Shown: one piece after another, positions 1 to 11,358 of the stretch
How positions within the stretch are numbered: the first letter of the stretch is position 1
Layout of the letters: each line of letters begins with the position of its first letter
Assembly (NCBI GenBank): GCA_026686845.1
Contig: JAIVEN010000015.1
Coordinates: 23,541,501 to 23,605,500 of the forward strand
Source of the DNA: Adenanthera pavonina
Taxonomy: Eukaryota; Streptophyta; Magnoliopsida; Fabales; Fabaceae
DNA: 64,000 bases
Reading direction: 5' to 3'
Translations under genes and position numbers: made by a program
Notes under the pieces: generated by a model
What the model was told of the DNA's origin: nothing
Database searches by the model: none
Seen by the model: the letters and a program-made list of their open reading frames with translations, nothing else

Positions 1-2913
1 TGGCAGAGATGGTATTTCATGTCTAACGGTAACAATGGCCTTCTACGAGTTGCTGCTTGGGTGGTGGCCAAGTTGTTAACATTTCTCCTTCCACGTCAAG
101 GACCTCTTCCCCATTGTCATTCTTCCTTCCATTTCATGTTCAATGCTTCCATTCATAAGGAGCCCCAATTATTGTCATTTTTTATTTGTGTTTGATTCGC
201 CACTAATTTGTGTTGCTCTTCAACTTTCATTATTAATTTGCTCTAGATCCCTCCATCGTCATCGTTGTCTTCGATTTTTGGTTGAACAGTGACGACATTT
301 GATCTCTTCCCTATCCTTTTTCTTCAACAGATTAGGGTTGTGAATCTAGCCAATGGTTTTTTTTTTGTTATTGTTGATTGGCTGATGGTTTTATTGTGAA
401 CGGTGGGTTAAGGGTGATCTTCATGGTGGCCTGTAATGAAAATGGTGTTGTTGCTAGTGGTTAAAGTCTGACAGATTTTTTTAAATATTAGTAAGGGTAT
501 TTTTGTCATTTCATAATATAAATTCATATATCAAATAAAGATTACACTACATTTCTATTGATATACCAAATACATTTAAACCTCATTCCTATTCATATTA
601 TCATTACTATTTATATTCTCATTCCCATTCTCATTCCAATTCCATTAAAATGATTCCGGCATACCAAACGGGGTCTTAGTTTCCCTACGGATTGGTCCCA
701 TCATCACCACTGCATTGCACTTATCAACACTAATTGTTTGCCTCACTGGTAATAAAGCTTATGCATGTATTTTGGGCACATTCTTGAAAGGTCTATATAG
801 CTTCATCAAAAATCTTAACATATGTCTGAAGAAACATGTTTATATCAAGCTTGCATATTAAAGATTGACAATGTCCATGAACTCTCCAATTCAGCTTGTA
901 TGCTTTGAAAAAAAAAATAAAAACATAAAATGATGTATGCACTGACAATTTTGTAGCTTCAAAAAATTAATCTCTTGATTGAAGAAGCTCTAAATTTGAT
1001 ATAGAATGTGAAAATCAAGATATCAACAATCACTGTTAAATGAAGTGAGAAACAAGGGACAAGCAAGGGATCAATGGAAAACCAAAGTGAATAGAAAAAA
1101 AAACATAATCAAGATCATTATCCTAATCACTACATCATTTCAAGTCCCCAATAGTTGAATGGAATGCCATATATATACATCAACTAAATAATTATAGCCA
1201 GTTTAATTCAATTACCAGGGGGTTAAGTGATGTAATATGAAGGATGTGAAGAGATGTAAGAGGATGATGATTACATGATAGTTTGCCTGGTAGGTCATGT
1301 AAATGATAGGGTTCACACCTCGAAATTTGTTCGGTTGGACTAAAAAAATGAGATGTAATAGGATGTAATAATAATTAAGTGAACCCTTTCCTTGCTCATT
1401 GGATGCAAGTCAACCCTTACATCCTTTCTCCTTATTCGTTTCTCATCTCCATCTTCTTGGCTTTGTTTGTGACCATGGTTTTCTTGGCTATATTTCAAGC
1501 TGCAACTCCTTTCCTTGTTCATTTGTTGGCAACTCCTTTTCAGGTTGGAATCAAATTTTTCTTCCTCTTCCTTCTTCTCTCCTCTTAATAGGATTGATAT
1601 CTGGGCTTAGAATGTTGTGGTGATCAATAGAATTATTAGTTCTGAAGGTTGTAGTGCATTAAATTTTTGTTAGGTATATATTTCTAGCTTACATGTGGTT
1701 CATTTTTTACTGTCTTTAAAACTTAAAAAATTGAAAACATTAGAAATTTTTTGGATATTAATCTGGTATGAAAGGGCTATCCTATAATTTAAATCCCCCA
1801 GCCAAATAATCTGCTTGCACCATTGAACCATTAGGCCTCTACAATGTTATAAGTCATAAGGAAATTTTATAATATCCAAAACAAGTAAATTTTCAGGAAT
1901 GGAGATGTAAAGCTTACTCTTGGTCCATAATTGTCTTAGGAGAATTCTCATCACTAGAGCCATGAACTGGTGCAACATCAAAGAAAATTACTAACCGTAT
2001 TAATGTACCTTATTTCCAAAATAACCTATCAATCCTCTGCCAACATGAGACTTTCAAGTCATGAACATCATCTTTGATATCGTTTTTCACCCAAACTGTA
2101 AGAAATATCCTAACCATTTGCTTGGTGGCAACCAAACGGTATCTTGATATCCCATTTGCCTCTCTCTTACCTCCATAGGGAAAGAACCACTATATGACAT
2201 TGGTGAATATTGAGTTGTAACTAAGGAATCGCTAGGTCCAATTTCATTATCTAAGGAGTTGCATCTGTAACTAGGGGATTATAAAATATGAATTTTGAAT
2301 AAAATAAAATGATTAATTTTTTCTTTGTGTAATTATTAAATATAACTAGAAAAATGAATATATAATAAAATGGAAAAAAATATCTTGTTTTAAATAATTA
2401 TTATATTCTCGTGAAAATTTTTTATGGACCTAAGTTCATAAGATTATCATTCATAAATATGGGGGGTCTTTTTAGATTTAATGAAAACAATTTAAATGTT
2501 GCTTGAGAAATTTATGTCAGTTCCTAGCGACAGATCCAACAGTTATGGAATCTAGTTATTACTTGCCATTTTTTCTCTTTGTAAATATAGGATTAACAAT
2601 ATTATTTAAAAAAAAACCTTAGGTAACTGTATTTGGTGGTTATTCTTTCATCTTTAATTTTATAATGAAGTGTTGTACTTGTTAATTTGTTGCTAGAGGT
2701 CAATGTCATAGCCAAATTATAACTTTTCTTTTAGTTTATGCTTGAAATATATTGGCAAACTTTAGGATTGCTTAACATGTCAATCTTGTTTGTCTATTGA
2801 TGAATGTAATATTTAGTGTTGTTTGGCCAAAACAAGATTGTCTATGCATAAAACCATATAGTATACAGGCTAGTCCTAAAATATAGTGCTATTTTCATTA
2901 CTAGTTCCAACAA
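1..2913. other. AT-rich intergenic DNA, no gene supported
   Basis: No reading frame here carries a recognisable domain. The longest open frames (60-75 codons around 1340-1623) are composed mostly of F/L/S-rich low-complexity residues and look like chance ORFs. The only structured item I can point to is a MITE-like terminus at 480-678, listed separately. Confidence 0.5.
480..678. repeat. Possible end of a PIF/Harbinger-type MITE
   Basis: Read on the minus strand the segment starts GACCCCGTTTGGTAT and continues through a GGAATGxGAATGGGAATGAG-like purine-rich run, a style typical of Harbinger-type MITE termini. I could not find the partner inverted repeat, so only one end is proposed and the left limit is approximate. 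Confidence 0.3.
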
Positions 2914-2925
2914 TAGATGTTGGTG

Positions 2926-3262
2926 GATTTAGGAGAGCAGCTACTAAACATGTTTGGATCCCTGAGGAAGACAATGTACTTGTTAGCTGCCTTATTCACA
3001 TGAAAAATAATGGAATATTTATGTATGAGAATATATATAGGCCTAATTACTTAAATTATTTGGAGACTATGATTGAACAAACGCTCACAGGTTGTGGTAT
3101 AAAGGCTATTGATATAGAATTTCACATAAACAATCTTAAATCAGCATATTTTACTATCTTTGACATGTTATATAGGCTAAATACACATGGCTTTACATGG
3201 GATCGTGTTGAGAAGCATGTTATAGTGACGGAAGATGTTTGAAATGACTATATAGTGGTAAT
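2926..3262 (+). pseudogene. Myb/SANT-like domain fragment (transposon-type)
   Basis: The frame shows the plant Myb/SANT-like domain pattern: a tryptophan and acidic pair near the start (VWIPEEDNVLV), a central region with NNLKSAY, then HGFTWD followed by an acidic helix (TEDV). In the family the domain continues W-x-DYI; here the Trp codon is TGA at 3239-3241 and the NDYI residues follow it. I see no convincing ATG: an acceptor-like CTAG lies just upstream, so this may be an internal exon. Such proteins occur both as PIF/Harbinger ORF1 and as uncharacterised plant nuclear proteins. Taken as a broken copy. Confidence 0.5.
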
Positions 3263-3514
3263 GACACTCACTTAAGTATGTTTATTGCATTAAATTTGTA
3301 TTATTATTATATTTGACCATTTTTTATATTTGTTCACATGTTCATGGGAGAGCTGCGATATTCAAGACCAAGTCATTTCCCTACCTTGACAATTATGCTT
3401 TGTGTTTGAAATAAACTAATATATGTGTGACAATTTTAGTAGGAAAATTAGTAACAGTCAAAGTTATTAGGATGTTTTGTGTGAAGAATAGTATTTTTAT
3501 GAGAATGTAGTTTG

Positions 3515-3572
3515 GTGTTGTTTTTTGGCTAGTTGGAAAATCAGTGTTGTTTTTTGGCTAGTTGGAAAATCA
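3515..3572 (+). repeat. 29-bp tandem duplication
   Basis: Two adjacent copies of a 29-bp unit beginning GTGTTGTTTTTTGGCTAG lie at 3515-3543 and 3544-3572 and are identical by eye. Confidence 0.9.
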
Positions 3573-3670
3573 GTAATAGTAATAACATTGTATCCTATGG
3601 TCTGACTAGTGCAATGGATTAGTACTTTGGTTGAAAGTGTTGAATTATTTCTTCCCATTATGTTTCACAG

Positions 3671-3946
3671 ATGGCAAACAAATGTAGCATTGGGACTAGT
3701 AGTTCATCCAAAGGTGTGTGGGGATGAAAATCTTATTGCAAATGTGATCGAGTGCCACCAATTAAAATTTCTAGATCAGATGATAACCCAAACCGACTAT
3801 ACTTCAGGTATAACCAAGTTAATTGTAAATTTTGGAAATGGTTAGAACCAATCGATGGTGAGGATAGTGGTTGTAAACCTAAGAATGATTTGGGTCAAAA
3901 GCTTGAGGATACTAAGTTAGCCAAAAAGGTTGAGCAATCTGTATAA
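3671..3946 (+). pseudogene. GRF-type zinc finger protein fragment
   Basis: From an ATG at 3671 the frame reads a Ser-rich leader, a TGA stop about 18 codons in, then a GRF zinc-finger pattern: CD near 3740, an RSDDNPNR stretch, LYFRY, then CKFWKW. The family pattern is C-x-C, R-x-NPGR-x-F, C, and C-x-F-x-W. The Lys-rich tail (QKLEDTKLAKKVEQ) resembles the coiled coil that often follows in plant GRF proteins, and open residues continue past the terminal stop to about 4030. The family's function is uncertain; many plant copies accompany transposons. The early stop makes this a probable pseudogene. Confidence 0.5.
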
Positions 3947-4021
3947 GACATTATGGACATGAAATCTACAATGATGGAATTTAAAGCAGAACTTGTTGGA
4001 ATGAAGTCGTTGGCTCAAGGC

Positions 4022-4105
4022 GGTCTTGTGATGTTTGGTTTATATGTTTAATATTGGTTGTATGGTCTTGTGATGTTTGGTTTATATGTTTAATATTGGT
4101 TGTAT
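4022..4105 (+). repeat. 42-bp tandem duplication
   Basis: A 42-bp unit beginning GGTCTTGTGATGTTTGG occurs twice back to back (4022-4063, 4064-4105), essentially identical. Confidence 0.9.
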
Positions 4106-4249
4106 GTTTATTGAAAGTGTAGTTGTTAGGTGCTGAAAACACTAGTACTTGTATTTTGAAATTGTGGAGTAGTTAGTGGTTTAAAACAATGATGAACTCC
4201 TGTATTTTATTGTTAAATGGGAAAATTAGCTAACATTGTTTGCCCATTT

Positions 4250-4600
4250 TTGTATATAACTATATATATATACTTATATTTATGTCTAGATATTTATTTT
4301 TATATATCTATATAAGAGGTCTTGTTAAATATGGTGCAATATATAAATATATATATACACAAAACTATCTATATATATAGATATATATAATAGATAAGGT
4401 GCAATATATAAACACGTAACTATCTATATATATATGTCTATCTATATATACTTATATTTATGTCTAAATATCTATTTTTATGTATCTATATAAGAAGTCT
4501 TGTTAAATATGGTGCAATATATAAATATATATATATGTAAGGTGCAATACACACACATGGAACTATCTATATATAGATATATATAAATAAAGAGGCATAT
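4250..4600. repeat. TA-rich low-complexity tract with ~180-bp internal duplication
   Basis: Runs of TATATA/TATC alternate with a block containing TTGTTAAATATGGTGCAATA. That block appears near 4322 and again near 4499, so a unit of roughly 180 bp has been duplicated. From about 4600 to 5128 I see no gene and no clear repeat. Confidence 0.75.
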
Positions 4601-5128
4601 ATAATTAGCAACATCTAAATGAGTTACTTGGACTGACATCAAAGTTGGAACACTTTAAAGAAAATTATTGAGTACTGAAGTCAATAAAATGAAATGAGAT
4701 AATGCATAGAGATGGGACTCATTAGAATCTTACTCATACAAACCTTATCCATAATTATACAGTCAAAGCTATGATAGCAAATTGGTCTTGTTCAAATAGT
4801 TTTGGGTGTGTACATAATAGCTGAAAATTTGCACTACAAGATAATAAACTAGCTTGTCATTTAAATATGGAGTATATTTTTACAAAAGATGTGATGACCT
4901 TGACCAATTACAGCATAGTTACATCTACCACCATACTTACAACACTATCATTACACTATCTTACTTACAGAATATGACCCTTCATCTTACCAAAAAATAT
5001 ATTCATAAGTGAAGGTAGTGTGCCAAGAGGTAACTAAGCGTAATTGGCACACTTACATGAGGTCCTACGTATATGTTCTACATAAGAATTAGCCAATTTC
5101 AAAATATTACATATAATCAAGTCTACGC

Positions 5129-5338
5129 CTATATTGTATCGCGAATCCATTGAGCCTTCAATTCATTGGGAATTTCTGGGAACCTATACATCAGAATTTC
5201 ATTGCCTGCAAGCATGACATGTGTCTTGTTGATCTCTCCAACTGACAATCCCTCCACCTTTAGCAATTCCTTGTAAAGTTCACGAGCACTATCAATCCTA
5301 CAATTCTCCTTATACGTGGATGCAAAAGATGTACATAT
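5129..5338 (-). pseudogene. C-terminal piece of PIF/Harbinger ORF1 (Myb/SANT protein)
   Basis: The minus strand is open from the LTR boundary at 5338 to a TAG at 5129-5131. It encodes a segment with RELYKELLKVEGLS and a closing ELKAQWIRDTI. This matches the general C-terminal pattern of plant Myb/SANT transposon-associated proteins (ELYKEL...L...AQ/RxxWL). The rest of the same protein appears to lie beyond the LTR insertion, on the same strand at 19114-21161. Assignment is by pattern, not by alignment. Confidence 0.35.
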
Positions 5339-6226
5339 TGTTAGGTTGGCTGGTCACCCAAGAGGGGGGTGAATTAGGTGATGCAATATTTTCGCTCTTT
5401 TTGGATCACAACCCAATTTTACTAAGAATGCAGAAAAACAGGGATAAATAGAGAGAGTTATGTGCAGCAACTAAATAGAGAAGATGAAGAACAATACACA
5501 ATAATTTATACCAGTTCAGCCCAACCACTTGGCCTATATCCAGTCCTCAAGCTACCACTTGGAATTTTCCACTATATCCTACAGGTGTATCCGGGCATCT
5601 GTGAAGTCTCAGTACATCCCACAAGTTTTAGTAGGCACTTGTGAAGTCACTCTTCCCACACCCTTACAAGATGTGTAAATCCCTTAGTGTTTCCCCACAC
5701 CAAGATTTTACCTAGAATATGTAGAAAGAAATGTTTACAGAATGAAAACTCTCTTGAAGAGTAGATAATATATTGAAAGCTCACTCTATTGAGGTGGGTT
5801 TTTCAAACAATACTGAGATAGAAAGATTTTATAAATTGTTGTAGCATCTTCGCATAAAATCTCTTAAGATTGTTACCTATAAGTTCAAATGATGTTCTAT
5901 TTATAGATTGGTGGTGTAACTAGATGTTAGACATAAGTTCTAACCATTAGAGACATTACCCAACGGTTACTCTGTAAAACTAGTCGTTCACCAACCACAT
6001 TTAATGCATTGACACTCTAAAATTCAAATTTTGGGTGTCAATAGACAAATTTCACAGAGACCATAAGTTTAAGACTTTAACGTTGAACTTCGAAATCTGT
6101 CTGTTCTAAAGTAAAATTCAAATTTTCATATTTGACAAATGTTTCTATGTTGGAACATACAGATTTTCAAGTTTAAAGTTCTTTTGGTAAGTGTGAACAG
6201 TTGTTCCATATTGCTACAATGCCTTC
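5339..6226 (-). repeat. Left part of an older copia LTR, split by Sire-B
   Basis: Starts TGTTAGGTTGGCTGG, the plus-strand appearance of the LTR 3' end shared by all copia copies here, and carries the same conserved GGGGGGTGAATT block. A CTATAAATA box lies at 5898-5906 (minus). The LTR stops at ATGCCTTC, where Sire-B begins; the interrupted sequence resumes at 17979 with CCTTTGAAG. No internal region is attached, so it is a solo or truncated LTR. Confidence 0.75.
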
Positions 6227-7887
6227 TGTTAGATTAGCTGGCTTCCCAAGAGGGGGGTGAATTGGGAAGATTAAAATTTTTCTGCAAAATATCAAGAAGG
6301 TAAAGAAAGCAATATATGATGGTAAAACAAAGTATAAACAAATAACTGTAAAGGTGGCAGTAAAGAGAAGAAGACTCAGAAATTTATCCTGGTTCGGTCT
6401 CTCCACTTGACCTACGTCCAGTCCCTAAGTCACCACTTGAGATTTTCCACTATACTGCAAGAATTTCATGGGCTTCTTGCAAATGCCTCAGTACAAAGAT
6501 GTTGCTCTGTTTCTAGAGCTTTACTCAATCACTCTATGCACTCTTACAAAGTGCTCCCCAATCCCTTGTGATATTCCCTCACAAGAAAATCTATCTTCCA
6601 GATGAAGATAAGATTGATTACAAGAATTAAACTCTCTTAAATAGAGTAAATATGAAAGTTGAAGTACAAAGTATTAAAGTGAGAGAGTAACAGACTTTGA
6701 GTAATTGATTTGGCAGAGTTTCAGTATATACAATATTAAAATCGTTACACACAACTTCAAATGATGTTATATTTATAGATTTAGGTTTCAACTATACGTT
6801 AGAGACAAAATCTATCCGTTGAAGAAGTTATCCAATGGTTACTTTGAAAAATTATCCGTTAACTAACCGCATTTAATGCTTCTGACATACTGAAATTCGA
6901 ATTTTGGTTGGTCAACAGATGAATTTTGCAGACATCGAAGGTTAACAGCTTCAACGTTGAAAGCCCGAAGTTCGTCTGTCATGAAGTGAAATTCGAATTT
7001 TGATATTTAAAAAATGTTTCTTCTTTGTGACATACGAATTTTCAAGTAGAAAATTTTTCTATTAAGTGTGAACAGTATTTTCAATTTGCTACAGTGCCTT
7101 CAAAATTCAAATTTTAGAACCCCAAAATTTGTCTGTCCGTAGCTGGTTTATAAGGCACAGTAGTTCATATGATTCAAAATTTGAATTTCGAAAGAGCAAA
7201 GTTCGTCTGTCAGAGAGACCTCTTTTCAGACTTACTTCAAAATCCAAATTTATAAATACTGTCATTCGTATGTCAACATATCATTGTAACAGACTCATAA
7301 TTTTAGTTTCTGAAATTCAAATTTTCATATTCAAAGTTCGTCTGTCAGTGAGCAATTTTGAAATCCAATCCAAACTTGGTTTCAGATAAACTTTGACATA
7401 ATTTCAGAAGAATTTCTTTAGTTTTCATAAGTTGCATTTTGTTTGAAATTCGAATTTCCAAAACCCAAAGTTCGTTTGTTACTGAAAGCTCCTTTCAGAC
7501 ACTTATCAAAATTTGAATTTTATTAAGTCAAAATTCATCTGTCAGAGAGGCTTCTCTTCAGACTTGTTCAGTTTCAATACGAAATTTGAATTTCCAAAGC
7601 CAAAGTTCAAATTTCCAAGATGACAGATCAGTATTAACCTTTCAAACTTCGTCTGTTGGTGGGTGTTTTTCAAATATTCCATGATTTAACATAGAATCAA
7701 GGTTTTAAAACATCTTTTCACCAAATCAAAGTCTTTTACTCAAATCAAAACATTTTTAAACATCCTACATGAATCTTTACACTGATTTTTCTAGGATTTC
7801 TTCACTTGAGCTTTTTGTGCACCTTTGATATCTTTATTCCAAGCTCTTGAAGGTTGGTTTGGAATCATCAAAATACTTGATTAAATA
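6227..7887 (-). repeat. 3' LTR of Sire-B
   Basis: On the plus strand it runs from TGTTAGATTAGC to ACTTGATTAAATA and closely matches 16346-17978. It differs by scattered transitions and carries an extra block of about 30 bp near 7585-7620 that the other LTR lacks. A TATA box (CTATAAATA, minus) sits at 6770-6778. Roughly 6880-7690 is packed with AAATTCGAATTT palindromes and TTCGTCTGTC motifs. Confidence 0.85.
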
Positions 7888-7902
7888 ATCTCCCTCTTTT
7901 TG
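7888..7902 (-). other. Polypurine tract of Sire-B
   Basis: Minus-strand AAAAAGAGGGAGATTA abuts the 3' LTR and is preceded by TCATCATC. It is the usual primer site for plus-strand cDNA. The same arrangement occurs in Sire-C at 46179-46192. Confidence 0.7.
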
Positions 7903-8198
7903 ATGATGACAAAACAACTTGCAAACTGGATTAGTACTTGGGTTTGCTTTAACAAGCTCCCCCTCAACATATGCATTATATATCAAAAGATATCATATAT
8001 AGTAAATCATGTGAAAAGATAAGCAGATCATTGCAACCAAGGAATTCTTTCATTTAACCAAATGTTGCTTTACAGAAATCAATTTATGCAAAGTTCTTTA
8101 AAATACACTAATTAAGCACAAAATACAAACACAGAATACAAACAAACAACTGAAACTCAGAATACAACACTACAAGAGGACTCAAGCTTAAGTTCTAA

Positions 8199-10362
8199 TC
8201 ACTTCTTCTTTAGCTTGGTCTTCTTGCTGTAAGTCTTTCCAGATGGCTCAGCAGCAGTCTTTCCAGTTTGCCTACTCTTCTCCCCTTTTTTGGCATCATC
8301 AGGAAGGTGAACAAAATCAGCCGGAGGAGGGATTTGAGAAATTGGAATAGCTTGGAGGGGCACAGGATCAAAAGGCAGATGAGGCTCAAAGGACTCAGGG
8401 CTTGGATCCTTATCATCAGAGACCTCAAGCAGCTCTTGCATCTCTTGTCTGGAAAGTGCCAATTGAGCTCTTTGTTCTTCTGAAAGACCATATGCAGTGA
8501 GAGATGAAGAAGTAGGGTCATCAAAACGAAACATTTCTTCGAGCCTTTTTCTCTGAGCTTGCAAGAGAGCATTGCGAGCAATAGCTTCCAAATCAACAAC
8601 AGGCACAATGCTTCTTTCTTCATTGCTGGCAACCTCCATCATTGATGAAGTAGAAATGGCTGTCACTAGTCTTTCTACTTCTTGCTTGGACAAGATTGAC
8701 TCTTGAGCATCTGCAATAATGGGATCATGAGAGCTTGAATCCTGAGGACCTTCTTCTTCCAATCCATAGTCCAAGGGTGGACTAGGACTTGGTGTCCTCA
8801 TTGTACCAGCAGGCTCAGTACCATCATCATCATCTTCAGAAGATGCTAGCTTAAAGGGGCTTGAAGGCTCAGGAGTTGGAGACTGAACAGGCACAGAGAC
8901 CCCTGGCTGAGGTGGAGCTGATATGGCAGGAATTGCATTATGAATATCTGCATAGGCATTAGCAACCACTTTCATGTTCTTTGCCAACTGGTGAATCTGA
9001 TCTTGCAGATGAACAAATTTGGCATTTTACTCATCCTTGATGCTAAGTATGAGTGTAGACAAGCTGTCATACAACTCAGTGATCTTGGTAAGCTTGACAT
9101 GAGAGGAGGGAGTAGATGGAATGTGAGTAGGCTTGGATGGAGATGGGACAGGCAGAGAAGGCTGAGGTATATGTCTAGCAGGAGCCTCAGAGGCACCTTC
9201 TTGCTGTTGGGAGGCACCTTCAACAAAGAAAAGATCTTCAGATTTTCCTGCTCCCTTCCCAATCCATCTTCCTTCATTTCTTTCAATCCCCATTCTTTGA
9301 AGTTCCTCCTCCTTGAAGATCTCAGTGGGTTTTCCTTTCCCCTTCTCAATATGCTGAATTCTAGCACATTGCAGAATTCTGGAAATGATTGCTGCATAGG
9401 GGAGTGTGGAGTCTTTCCTTTGATCCCTTGCCTTGATCATGTATTAGAGTATGATATGTCCCATGTTGATGAGCTTTCCACGCATGATTGCTGTCATGAC
9501 ATGTGCCTCTGCCCTTGTTATCAGATTGAAGCTGCCTCCTTTGTTGAATATGATCCATAGACACTATGTAGTGTAGGATCCTCACTTGAGCACTGAGGTC
9601 TGTGGGCTTTAGTAGGTTTATGGTTGGCCAGTTTTCCTTTCTTCTGAACAATGTGCTCAGAATTGTGCTCTCCTTGTAGTTCAGAAAGGGGCCACCTTCT
9701 TCATCAGCAGTCTTTACTTCATCCATATAACCAGAGGCAGTGATGTCAATCTTGAGGCCATCTTGCCCTGGGATTTCCAGCACTTCATTAAAGGTCTCAT
9801 CGGTGAGTCAGATGGTCCTTGATCTCAGATTAACCTCCCACTTCTTCTTCTTGCTGTTGTACTTCAGGGAGGCATACTATATCTTTACCACTTCATCATC
9901 ATACCTCTCCAATATCTCTAATAGATTCTTATATCTCAACATCCATATTCCAGCATCAAAATTTTTTGAGACTAAGAAATCTTCCAAGTTCACACAATGA
10001 GGCTTGATTACCTTTTTATTGGCAAACTTGGTAGGGTAGTCCTCTTGAATCTGTGGAGTGCTCCATAATGGTAGTGTAGTGAGTTGATATTCTCCAGATT
10101 CAGTACTGGAGGAGGAAGTGGAAGCAACAGTCTCAGCAACAGCAGGAACAGGGACCGAAGGCTCTGCTTTCTTCGAGGAAGAGGGTCCAGCTTTCTTTGA
10201 TTCACCCATTGGTGTAGTTTTCTATCGTTTAGAGGGAGTTCCCTTGCTTGATTCGGCCTTTCTCTTCAGTTTTTCACCCTCCTTTAAGGCATATCGGGAT
10301 TTGACCGATCTCTTTGGACGAGCCTCTCCTTTTCCAGCTTCGGGATTCTTTACTCTTGCCAT
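8199..10362 (-). pseudogene. Extra ORF downstream of pol (ORF3) in Sire-B, broken
   Basis: From ATG at 10362 the frame encodes a basic leader (MARVKNPEAGKG...KRKAESSKG), a Ser/Pro/Glu linker, a globular-looking region, then an acidic Ser/Pro-rich C-terminal third ending in a Lys-rich tail (KTKLKKK). The globular part holds NFDAGIW, LLEILERYDDEVVK, LNYKESTILSTLFRR, LSAQVRILHYI and KARDQRKDSTLPYA. It is broken by stops near 10233, at 9876 (before YASLK) and at 9027-9029, plus at least one frameshift near 9570. The globular part resembles what plant annotations call a putative plant transposon protein domain. Its place, after pol and before the 3' LTR, is that of the env-like ORF of Sireviruses, but I see no clear signal peptide or membrane segment. 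Homologues: 22845-24809 and 37493-38613 + 44962-45922. Confidence 0.6.
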
Positions 10363-11358
10363 TTTCGTGGATGAATGATTCAGAATGAACCCGAGATTAG
10401 GTTTATAAGGTGCGAAAATCAGTTTAAATGATGGGAGTTGAAGATTTATGATCAGAATTGAAGAGCATTAATGAGAGGATTTAAACAGACTCAGAGAGGA
10501 AAAGAGTAGGGTTGCGTCTGTTCAGTGGAAAACCGTCAGTTTTAACGTAAGTAACCGCCTGACGGACGAATTTTGAGGGTCAAAATTCGAACTTCAGGCA
10601 GTTAAAAGTTAAACCGTTCAGCAAAGCTTACTGACAGACAAATTTTCTTCTGAAAGTTCGTCTGACAGAGGCTTGGTTCAAGCAACACAAGATGAACAGA
10701 CGAACTTTGTTTAAACAAAGTTTGAATTTTGAAGAGCAATCATTAAGCAGCAATCAAATCAGCAAACAACAGACGAATTATCCATATTAAAGTTCATCTT
10801 TCAAAGATTCAACAAGAAGATCATGCTTCAACAGACGAATTTTAAAACAGAAATTCGAATTTCTTTTCTTTGTAAAGACTTTCCAACATTTGTATGTTAG
10901 GAAATAATCATTTGTATAATCATCATATTGGACAAACATAACTTTGAAATTTTTGTTCTTGAAAATTCGAACTTTCAAGGTCCAACAGATGAATTTTGAG
11001 GCATCACCGAGAACTGTTCCAACTTATAACAGGCTGAAGTTCGTCTGTTGGGCATCCAAATTCGAATGTTGACCATGCTGACTTGTTCAGAAACTCATTT
11101 TAACAAGGAAATTCATCTAACACATAACTAAGATATGAATTTCAACTTTAAAAACTTACAGAATGGATCAAAAAACTCAGAATTTTTACCATTTTCTTCA
11201 CTTTTTGATTGTTCCATTCTGACATGCTCTATTTTTCAGATTTATTGCCATTGAATCTCATGAGGAGCACCTGCAACTTAAATTAAATTCACTCCGATGC
11301 TAAAGTTAGAATTAATTTAATGTTGGAAAAACTAAAAACATAATTGCACACGATTTAC
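10363..11358. repeat. Motif-rich spacer between pol and ORF3 of Sire-B
   Basis: No coding frame is supported. Between about 10555 and 11110 the segment repeats CAGACGAATTTTG and its complement AAATTCGTCTG, with TTCGAA palindromes, in both orientations, as the LTRs do. Its position just upstream of ORF3 suggests a regulatory role, which is inference. Confidence 0.6.

Noticed and set aside
1195..1400. A second MITE
   Set aside because: GGGTTAAGTGATGTAAT and ATTAAGTGAACCC look like inverted ends, but the match is short and no flanking duplication is seen.
7129..7389. 86-codon ORF inside the Sire-B LTR
   Set aside because: It follows the repeated TTCGTCTGTC/AAATTCGAATTT motifs (giving RLS, KFEFRKSK repeats) and is not conserved as coding; a similar frame at 48039-48260 has the same cause.
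6880..7690. CRISPR-like regularly spaced repeat
   Set aside because: The repeats are short, degenerate, in both orientations and unevenly spaced, within a plant LTR.
8940..9560. 206-codon plus-strand ORF
   Set aside because: It lies antisense to ORF3 of Sire-B, which has homologues in two other copies; a shadow frame.
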